Assembly: GCA_045533555.1 (NCBI GenBank)
Contig: JAZSHZ010000134.1
Coordinates: 1 to 23,461 of the forward strand
Reading direction: 5' to 3'
DNA from: SIG480 sp045533555
GTDB taxonomy: Bacteria > Bacillota > Clostridia > Oscillospirales > JAAYXM01
DNA: 23,461 nt
Position numbers and translations under genes: made by a program. The notes under the pieces were generated by a model. It searched no databases. It had not been told where the DNA came from and was given only the letters and a program-made list of their open reading frames with translations. The stretch's first letter is position 1. Every line of letters starts with the position of its first letter. Shown here one piece after another: positions 1 through 7,876 of the stretch.

Positions 1-3000
1 ATCTGCAAAGTTTTCGTTTGTCTCTGATGCTAACTTAAATGCACGGACGAGGAGAATTGCAAAATCTGCGCTGGAGATATTAGGAGCCGGTGCGAAGGTA
101 TTTTCGCTTGTTCCCTTTATGATGCCTTCATCTGCAAGAGAATTGATTGCATCCTTTGCCCAGGAGTGGTTGCCAAGGTCGACAAAGCGTACGGTTTCAA
201 CATCGTCAGTCGGCGCGCCGAGGTCGTCGCGCCCTACATTGTCTGTGGAGGACGAGGTATTATCCTTATCATCTTCCTTTTCGGGAGCGCTCGGTGCAGG
301 CGTTGCTCCGCCGCCTCCACCGCCGGAGGTTCCGCCCTGCGTTGACGGTGTCGTCGATGTGCTCGGCGTGGACGGTTCGCTCGGAGTTGTCGGCTTGGTT
401 GTTCCGCCCGTAGTTGAACCATAGACAGCTATTATAAAATGAAGCGTTGACTGTCTGCCGAATTCATCCTCTGCAAGAATTTCAACTCGATTTTCACCAA
501 CCTGAGAAGCCGAAGGTCTCCACGTGAACGTCTGTGACGCTGCATCGAACGTTGCTCCGCGCGGGAGATATCTTGCAACATAAGATACAGACGAATCAAT
601 CGGACTTGTTGCATTTACAAAAACACTGATTGAAGAGCCTACGCTTGTTGCCTGCTCCGAAACTGGATCGAACACCGGAACGTTTGTCTCTTCGCTTGTG
701 AGCGCAATTGAAAAACTCTGTCCCTCGGCAATGTCGTATACAAAGCCACTATCCTCGTTTTCTACATCACGGTATGAACGGATGAGCGTTACGTCGCCGA
801 TATCAAGTCTGATATCTCCATTTTCCGTTTTGTCAGCAGAGAGGACTCTGTAAACACCGTTACGTACACCGTCGTTCTTGACAACGATGTATTTGTCCGA
901 AAGCAATTCAGGATTTATGTCCTCATCGGTTGATACGGTTATGTAATTTGAAAGAGACAATTCTTTCTCAAAATCTTCAACCATACCTGTTACGCGTACA
1001 TTTTCACTCTTTGCTTCTCCGAAATACTCACCGTCATGGACATATGAATAGATGAGCTCGTCTCCGACATAGGAGAGCACGCCTACGAATCCCGCAAAGT
1101 CAAATGTGCGTTCAAGCGAAGCATCATGAATCGTGTATTCACGCTCTGCATCCGTTGAGTATGCAATATAGTCAATTCTGCCGTTTGTATGCGTTACCTT
1201 TACTGCACGAGCCGCATCAACTGCAGGCAAGCTTCCTTCTTTCGGAGCTATTTCTATCGCTTCAATTGACTCTATGTATCTTGCATCCTTATACGGCTCA
1301 TAAACCGTCGTGAAGAGAGAATTGAGCGTTCCGCTTCCCTTTCTGCGGATGAGAACCTGCTCAAGTGCATCGTAACGCTTTGCCGCTTCAAGTCTGCGCG
1401 GGACATATGCCGATGCGATAGCAACCTCATCTGTCTCAAAATCATTGAGAGCCGTCAATCTCAGATGGAGATTCATATTATACGGAAGAACCTTCTGGAA
1501 GTCTTTTATCTTGAAATCAACCGCAAAGTTTCCGTTTACGTTGTTTGCGCGGCGGACGTTCTTGAGGAACGGGAAACCAATCGGATACTTTGCAGTTCCC
1601 GTTTCAACGTATCCCGGGTCCACTCCGTATTCAACATCCTCGCCTGCATATGTTCCGATATAATTGCCGTTCTCATCAACCTGCTTTGTGATTTCAAGGC
1701 CTTCTGTTTCAAAGATTTCGTCGGAATGAGCGCGGAATGTATAAATCTGGTCATTTCCGCCGAGAACCTTGAAGAAGTCAACTCCGTATGAAACCTCGTC
1801 GGAAACCTTAACCGAAACGAGCGTTCTGCGATATACCTTCGTCTCTGCATAGATATCAGAGGAATCAACGTCAATAACACCGACGTTTTCGCCCGCATCA
1901 AAGTGCATCGGATTTGTCGAGTAGTCTGTTTCAAGCTGGTTCTTTGTATTAACAACAACCGTGTTGTGAGCAAGAGTTCCATCCATCCAACGGCGCTTCG
2001 GTGAGTTATTTGCACCTTCCGGATATCCGAAATCAGGAGCAAAGTTATAGCCATAAGCTTCAAGACCAAGGTTCAGGCTTCCCATATGTCCGTGACCGGA
2101 CGTGCGTCCGAAATACATCCAGAAGTCACGCTGTGAATCATACGTTGCGTTTGCGCCCGCAGACTTTATGTATTCACCGTCGCGAAGGACCGCAAAGCCT
2201 GCACCCGTAAGCATTACGCTGTCGAGATACGGACCTTCTCTTTCGATGATTTCCTCTATCTCATCTACAATCGCTTCAGGGTTCTTTGTCATTATATCAT
2301 CATGAATGCCCTCAAATTTCATTCCGTTCTGGAGATAAATAAGCTTTGCGGCATCAATGTTGCCCGTCTTCTTATACGCGTAAACGAGGTTCTCAATGCT
2401 CGGACATTCAAATGTCTGAGAACCCGTATATCCCGAGTCGCCTATCTGCGCCGTATATTTGGAAACGAGCGTAAACGGAGTGAATACCGTAAACATCTTT
2501 GCGAATTTCGGATTATCGAAAAGGTCGTATTTATCGTACTTTTCATAATCGTCAAGTGCTGTCTGAACGTACATAAGGAAGTCTATCCACGTTGAGTTGT
2601 AGTTCGGTGAACCGTGGTTTGCAAAACCGTCGCGGTCAAGCGTTCCTACGAGCTCGACATTCGTGTTACCGCCGTTGCAATAAAGATTTACTTTATCCTC
2701 AAAGCCCGGTGCGAAGAGCCAGTCGAGCATCTCCTCCGTTTCGGGCATTGAGTCAAGAACAACAGCCGCCGTGGAGAGCGCTTCGTGTTTATGTCCAAAT
2801 CCTCCGCGGAGCTTTGTATCAAGGCAGGAGCGGTATGTTTCGCGCAAAATTCCGTCTGCCCAGTTGTTCCAGATATCGCTTCCCGAGAGCTTCGGGTTAT
2901 CAAGATTATACTCTTCTGCCTTTTTGCTGAGATAGCTGATGACAACGGGGTCATCAATGAGCGGATAGAGCGCATCACACGCCTGAGCGTAAATTCTGAG

Positions 3001-6000
3001 AATCGTACAGTCGTTGAGCGCACCCTGAATCTTACCTATTCCCGCACCGCCGTCGGTAACGAGGAACGGCCACTGACCTGATGACATATCGGGAAGCGTG
3101 TCTGCAACGCGGTCGAGTATTATCGCCGCAACACGACCGTAGCGGATGTCATCAAGATACATATATGCGTACATAAGATCGCGTACTGCGGAATATGCTC
3201 TGACGGCTGCACCGAGATAGACATAGTTTGCTACATACGGGTGAACAACTGCCGTTCCGTTGCCGTAAACCTCACCTGTATAGTAGCCGTAACCGTCATC
3301 AACGCCCCAGAAATATCCGGGGTCTGCATTTCCGTCTCCGTCAACATCGATTGTGAAATCGCCCCATGCGTGCGTTACGGGTTTTCCCGAAACGGGATCA
3401 AGACCTGTCTTGTGAAGCTCCGGATATAGCTCGTTGTAGAGGTATCCCTTCGGATCGCCGTAGCCATAGGGATTGTCCGAATACTCAGAATATGTTACAT
3501 ATTCGCCCGCTTCGTTTCTCTCTCCTCTGCCACAGAGAATTCCGTTTTCTTCAAGTGCCTGTGTTCTGTTATATGCGCCCTTTTCGTCAAGACCAAGCTC
3601 ATAAAGACTTCCAAAGTCGTTTGACGGGAAGTAGCGGTTACACTTCATGCACTGAACCTTCCACGGGGCGGACATCGTATTGACCCTGAAATACTCGTCT
3701 CCGAATTCCTGAACGAAGTCCGTTCCGCAATACTTACAGCTTGAATATGTCGGGTCGTTTGCATTCATCGCACAATATCTTGCTCTCGGAATACCTTCTG
3801 CGATGACGATGTTGTACATCATATCAACATTGTCAACGTACATACCGACATTCTTCTCATAAAGCTTGAGCTCGTCCTTAGCCCACGAATACTTTGAGAT
3901 ATTTTCCTTTGCGTTTTCGCGCATTTCGTATGTGAAGAGAGTAGGCTCTGTCTTATCCGTCCTTGCAAGAACTTCAATTGTAACGGGAGCACTTTCTATA
4001 TACGCATCCCGAATCGTTGCAGATGCAACAACCTCAACCGAGCCTGCGGATATACCCTTTATCGTTCCGTCAGCATCAATGCTGATTTCACCGTCTCCAC
4101 CCATTACAGTATATGTTACCGATTCAGAATTGAGCTTGAGCGTACCGCCGCTTCCCATAACCGCGCTTTGCGCAAATGAGCCCTTTCCGTCCACATAGAC
4201 GGTCTTCGGCGCACGGAGCTTTATTCTTTCGGGGTTAGTTATATCCTTAACAGTAATAAGCTCGCTGTATGTCTGTGTTTTTCCTCCGGCTTTTATGCGC
4301 ATCGTTATATATGCTTCACCTTCGCTGTTTGCTGTTACAACGCCCTTTGAATTTACAGAAGCAACACCTGCATCCGATGAATAGAATACAACATTTTCTG
4401 CATCAGAGAGCCATGTTCCGTCTGACATCTTGACGCGATAAAGCAAGCGAACGCTTGCGCCAACGTTAACTTCGCTCTCTTCAAGGAAGGCTTCAATATA
4501 GCTTGCAACGCCTGTTCCGTCGAGGTTAAGACTCTTCGGGAACTGCTGTCTTCCGCCGCCTTTTCCGTTTGCCACCGCTTCGAATACAAGGAGATATTCT
4601 CCCGCAGCATCAAATTCGATATCGCTGATATTCGTGCTGATGTCATATGTCGTTGCGGACTGATAGAAATCAACACTCGCAACCTTGTATTTGTCGTTTG
4701 TCCACTCTGCCGTGTCGTCGGTGAGCGGAAGAATATATATGTCTGCAATACCGCCGTTTACGTTTGCGCCGTGAGTGAGCGTTGCGGCATATCTTCCCGC
4801 TTTCGGAATGCTTATCTGAATTGCCCACGTTGCGCCGATTGCATTCGGCTGAGCCTGAATTCCGTAAGAGCCGTAAACTCGCGTTCTCGGAGTCGATGTA
4901 TCCTCCTTCATTCCGTTTGCGTAGCCGTAGTAGAGCCAGTTTGTTGTATCAGCGTATGTGAGATCCTTGACCGCCGTTCCCGAAGCCGCGCTTGTTCTGA
5001 AATCATAATGAGCAATTTCGTTTGAAAGCTCCATTGTGTTCTCATCATCGCGCGATTTGACAACGGTTATCTCAATTGTATCGCTCTTTTCAACAAATCC
5101 CTGAAGCACCGTAACCGTGATTATTGCAGTGCCGGGTGTTTTTGCCGTTATAAGACCATTTTTATCAACGCTTGCAACAGAATAGTTATCTGTTGAATAT
5201 GTTATTTCCGTCATATGCGGAATCATATCGCTTCCGTCCGCATTCTTTCCCGAAACGCTTATCTGCGCCGTTGAAATCTCTTCAAGCTCGCTGTTTTCAA
5301 CAGTAGCCGTTACCGTCTGAAGATCCGGAGGAGTTATAACTTTGATATCCGCTTTTGCCGTTACCAATTCTCCGCTTGAGAGCGTTACGTCTGCATATAT
5401 CGCGGCATTGCCTGCGGTAATGCCCGAGATAACGCCGTTTGCGTTAACCGTTGCAATGCTTTCATCAGAAGATCTGTATGCAATGGTTGCACCTGCCGTC
5501 GAAACCTTTGTTCCGTCGCTGAGATAAAGCTCATCAAGAGCTGTCGTAACGCTTGCACCAACATAAACTTCTTCATTCTGCGCGTTGAGCGTGAAGCGCA
5601 TCTTTTCGATGGTTTCATTTCCGCCATCAAGAATTATCTTCTTGATGAAGTGGCGGCGCTTTGCGGAATCCATTCCCTCTGCTCTGAAATCTGCCGCGGA
5701 AGGAGTTGTTATAACGAGGATATATTCGCCCGGCTCATCAACTTCGAGTACACCGAGGCTGTCTGTCTCCTGTGATGCAACATCCGAATCCGCATAGAAC
5801 TTTTCAAGAGCAAAGCGCTCTTTTGCTGCTATTGCTTCAGCACCTTCACTTGCTTTTCCGAAGCTGAAATACGCAAGACCGCCCGCATTTCTTTTGCCGC
5901 GATCAAGCTTGAACTGATATGAACCTGCTTTCGGGACATACATTCTTATTGCCCACCACGTGCTTGCGTTGGGGTATACTATAACACCATAGACGGTGTT

Positions 6001-7839
6001 TCTCTGGAGCGTGGGGTTGCCGAACTTCGTCTCATATGCCCAGAAGTTCTTCGTATCGGCAAAGGTTGCATCATCCATAAGTCCGTTGTTGAGAATTGAA
6101 GGAACATCCATACTGTATTCAATTCTTACACCCGAAGGATCTGCAATCGGAAGAACCGTAAGTGAGGACTGCGCATAAACCGTATTTCCGTTATATGTAA
6201 CGGCAGCCTTTACCGTTGCCGTGCCGTCTTTGATTGCTGTGATTTCACCACTTTCGGAATTTACGGAGATAATGTCTCCGTCCTCAGTGCTGTAAGCAAC
6301 CGTAAGCTTTTCTGCCGCGATATCATCGCCTTTTTCGTCCTTTGCAGTGACGGATGACGTTGCCTTTGTTCCCGGCTTAAGCTCGCTCTTTGAGAGAGAA
6401 AGCTCTGCACTTGCAATGGGAGAAGGCTCAACAACTTTGACCTTTGTTTCTGCAAAAACAACCTCTTCGCCTGCGGTTATTTCAGCTGTTATGGTTGCTG
6501 TACCTGCCGGTACGCCTGTGATTGTTGCGTCTGCAAAAACAGTTGCAACAGAAGTGTTGTCGCTCTTGGCTTCACCGATGCTGAAAGTACCTGCATACTT
6601 GCTTCCGTTGCTCAGGTAAACGTCTCCGACTTCAAACTTTGCAGTTGCACCGACTTCAACTTCAACGGAAGAATTTTTTGCCGTTGCAGTCATGGGGACG
6701 ATGTTTTCGCCACCGTCGAGAATGACCTGCTTTATAATCTGTCGGTTCTTTGTTCCGTTGCCGTTGCCGTCTCCTGCCTTTGCTGATTTAAAGACGAGGA
6801 TATACTCACCGGGGGAATCGACATTGATTGTTCCCACCGTGTCATCTGCTGCCGCAGTCTGGCTTGCAGAATAGAAACAGACCTCTCCCACAGGGGATTT
6901 CCCGACTATTGCGGATGCGCCCTCTGCGGGAGTTCCGAAATAGACGTTTGTTGTTCCGCCCTGAGAATAGCGGATGTGGTTTATCTTAAGAGAATAGCTT
7001 CCGCTTTTCGGAATATACACTCTCATTGCCCACCACGCATTGAGCCCGTATGCAGCCTCCGCGCCAAATCCGTTTGCGTTTTCCTGAACGAATGCGGACG
7101 AGGAAAATGCCTTGTATGCAGTCTCATATGCCCAGAATCCGTTTGTGTCGCCAAATTCAACGACATCAATCCAGCCGCCGCCCGCGACCTTATCCGTGTT
7201 CATATTGTAGACGACCTTTATGCCGTCCTCGCCTTCCTCGGGCTGTGTGGTATATTCTTCGATACAATCGAGAATTACCTGCTTGATATACTGGCGCGAT
7301 TTTCCGCCTGCACCGTTTGCTTCTGCTTTGAATACAACGGTATATTCACCTGCGACGGAAATATCAACTCTTCCAATAGGAGAGACTGATCCCGCTTTAG
7401 TGCTTACTTCTGCATAGAAGTCAACGGATTTTACGGGTGAGCCCGATGCCATAATCTCGGCAGGGGTATTTGATGCATCACCAAAATAAACCCCTACCAT
7501 TCCCGATGCCGAGCCGACACTATGACCTAAGCTAAGGTCATATGCGCCTGCGGTGGGAACTTTAATGGTTACTGCCCACCACTGGTTGACAGCAAGAAAC
7601 GCATTCGTTCCGTGGCCCTTCATATTGCTTGTTATAGTTGCGGCGTTTGCATGCTTTCCTGCAAATGCCCATGTATCATTTGTATCGCTGTATGTTACTT
7701 CTTCAATGCTTGCGCCATCTGTCGCGCCCGAATATACCATATCATAGACGAGCGTCAGGTCTGATTGACCTGCCGATATCGTTGGAAGCATTCCGATCAT
7801 CATCGCAAGCGCAAGTATTATACTTATTGCTTTTTTCAT
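1..7839 (-). CDS. Giant secreted heparinase II/III-like polysaccharide lyase with SLH anchor (C-terminus cut by window edge)
   Basis: Reading from ATG at 7839 there is one open frame of 2613 codons to the window edge, with no stop or frameshift where I checked. AAGGAG lies just upstream. Residues 1-23 form a signal peptide. Four beta-sandwich binding-type modules (about 24-186, 200-378, 571-744, 934-1111) alternate with six Big_2-like Ig modules. A heparinase II/III-like region spans about 1298-2180. It has a CX2C-X25-CX2C probable zinc site (C1368, C1371, C1397, C1400), a candidate catalytic Tyr1747 in SPNYNSTW, GHGHM at 1915-1919 and AHNTVVV around His1958. A He_PIG-like Ig domain (about 2389-2474), a Ser/Thr/Pro/Gly linker and SLH repeats from about 2551 follow. 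This family cleaves uronic-acid polysaccharides by beta-elimination; the substrate here is unknown. The canonical Asp of HGHxD is Gly1920, so activity is less certain than in the paralogue at 14332-22098. It is the last visible gene of the fucosidase operon. Confidence 0.88.
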   Translation of the reverse strand, partial: MKKAISIILALAMMIGMLPTISAGQSDLTLVYDMVYSGATDGASIEEVTYSDTNDTWAFAGKHANAATITSNMKGHGTNAFLAVNQWWAVTIKVPTAGAYDLSLGHSVGSASGMVGVYFGDASNTPAEIMASGSPVKSVDFYAEVSTKAGSVSPIGRVDISVAGEYTVVFKAEANGAGGKSRQYIKQVILDCIEEYTTQPEEGEDGIKVVYNMNTDKVAGGGWIDVVEFGDTNGFWAYETAYKAFSSSAFVQENANGFGAEAAYGLNAWWAMRVYIPKSGSYSLKINHIRYSQGGTTNVYFGTPAEGASAIVGKSPVGEVCFYSASQTAAADDTVGTINVDSPGEYILVFKSAKAGDGNGNGTKNRQIIKQVILDGGENIVPMTATAKNSSVEVEVGATAKFEVGDVYLSNGSKYAGTFSIGEAKSDNTSVATVFADATITGVPAGTATITAEITAGEEVVFAETKVKVVEPSPIASAELSLSKSELKPGTKATSSVTAKDEKGDDIAAEKLTVAYSTEDGDIISVNSESGEITAIKDGTATVKAAVTYNGNTVYAQSSLTVLPIADPSGVRIEYSMDVPSILNNGLMDDATFADTKNFWAYETKFGNPTLQRNTVYGVIVYPNASTWWAIRMYVPKAGSYQFKLDRGKRNAGGLAYFSFGKASEGAEAIAAKERFALEKFYADSDVASQETDSLGVLEVDEPGEYILVITTPSAADFRAEGMDSAKRRHFIKKIILDGGNETIEKMRFTLNAQNEEVYVGASVTTALDELYLSDGTKVSTAGATIAYRSSDESIATVNANGVISGITAGNAAIYADVTLSSGELVTAKADIKVITPPDLQTVTATVENSELEEISTAQISVSGKNADGSDMIPHMTEITYSTDNYSVASVDKNGLITAKTPGTAIITVTVLQGFVEKSDTIEITVVKSRDDENTMELSNEIAHYDFRTSAASGTAVKDLTYADTTNWLYYGYANGMKEDTSTPRTRVYGSYGIQAQPNAIGATWAIQISIPKAGRYAATLTHGANVNGGIADIYILPLTDDTAEWTNDKYKVASVDFYQSATTYDISTNISDIEFDAAGEYLLVFEAVANGKGGGRQQFPKSLNLDGTGVASYIEAFLEESEVNVGASVRLLYRVKMSDGTWLSDAENVVFYSSDAGVASVNSKGVVTANSEGEAYITMRIKAGGKTQTYSELITVKDITNPERIKLRAPKTVYVDGKGSFAQSAVMGSGGTLKLNSESVTYTVMGGDGEISIDADGTIKGISAGSVEVVASATIRDAYIESAPVTIEVLARTDKTEPTLFTYEMRENAKENISKYSWAKDELKLYEKNVGMYVDNVDMMYNIVIAEGIPRARYCAMNANDPTYSSCKYCGTDFVQEFGDEYFRVNTMSAPWKVQCMKCNRYFPSNDFGSLYELGLDEKGAYNRTQALEENGILCGRGERNEAGEYVTYSEYSDNPYGYGDPKGYLYNELYPELHKTGLDPVSGKPVTHAWGDFTIDVDGDGNADPGYFWGVDDGYGYYTGEVYGNGTAVVHPYVANYVYLGAAVRAYSAVRDLMYAYMYLDDIRYGRVAAIILDRVADTLPDMSSGQWPFLVTDGGAGIGKIQGALNDCTILRIYAQACDALYPLIDDPVVISYLSKKAEEYNLDNPKLSGSDIWNNWADGILRETYRSCLDTKLRGGFGHKHEALSTAAVVLDSMPETEEMLDWLFAPGFEDKVNLYCNGGNTNVELVGTLDRDGFANHGSPNYNSTWIDFLMYVQTALDDYEKYDKYDLFDNPKFAKMFTVFTPFTLVSKYTAQIGDSGYTGSQTFECPSIENLVYAYKKTGNIDAAKLIYLQNGMKFEGIHDDIMTKNPEAIVDEIEEIIEREGPYLDSVMLTGAGFAVLRDGEYIKSAGANATYDSQRDFWMYFGRTSGHGHMGSLNLGLEAYGYNFAPDFGYPEGANNSPKRRWMDGTLAHNTVVVNTKNQLETDYSTNPMHFDAGENVGVIDVDSSDIYAETKVYRRTLVSVKVSDEVSYGVDFFKVLGGNDQIYTFRAHSDEIFETEGLEITKQVDENGNYIGTYAGEDVEYGVDPGYVETGTAKYPIGFPFLKNVRRANNVNGNFAVDFKIKDFQKVLPYNMNLHLRLTALNDFETDEVAIASAYVPRRLEAAKRYDALEQVLIRRKGSGTLNSLFTTVYEPYKDARYIESIEAIEIAPKEGSLPAVDAARAVKVTHTNGRIDYIAYSTDAEREYTIHDASLERTFDFAGFVGVLSYVGDELIYSYVHDGEYFGEAKSENVRVTGMVEDFEKELSLSNYITVSTDEDINPELLSDKYIVVKNDGVRNGVYRVLSADKTENGDIRLDIGDVTLIRSYRDVENEDSGFVYDIAEGQSFSIALTSEETNVPVFDPVSEQATSVGSSISVFVNATSPIDSSVSYVARYLPRGATFDAASQTFTWRPSASQVGENRVEILAEDEFGRQSTLHFIIAVYGSTTGGTTKPTTPSEPSTPSTSTTPSTQGGTSGGGGGGATPAPSAPEKEDDKDNTSSSTDNVGRDDLGAPTDDVETVRFVDLGNHSWAKDAINSLADEGIIKGTSENTFAPAPNISSADFAILLVRAFKLASETNENFAD
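6712..7740 (-). repeat. Left copy of a long direct repeat encoding two binding-type modules
   Basis: This stretch aligns at DNA level with about 9102-10135 in the neighbouring gene. For example 7571-7620 and 9957-10006 differ at only one of 50 bases, and similar near-identity recurs around 6721-6850 against 9110-9240. It covers the two N-terminal modules of the giant lyase. The outer limits are approximate, judged by eye. Confidence 0.75.
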
Positions 7840-7876
7840 ATTTTCTGCTCCTTTCCGAACAGTTCAGGGGGTACGT

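Noticed and set aside
1..7839. Possibility that the left giant gene is broken, because only short overlapping frames appear in it at first sight
   Set aside because: Codon phase was checked at several points (near 1, 534, 2097, 3654 and 7839). All lie in the same frame and the translation is continuous; the frame simply has no stop before the edge.
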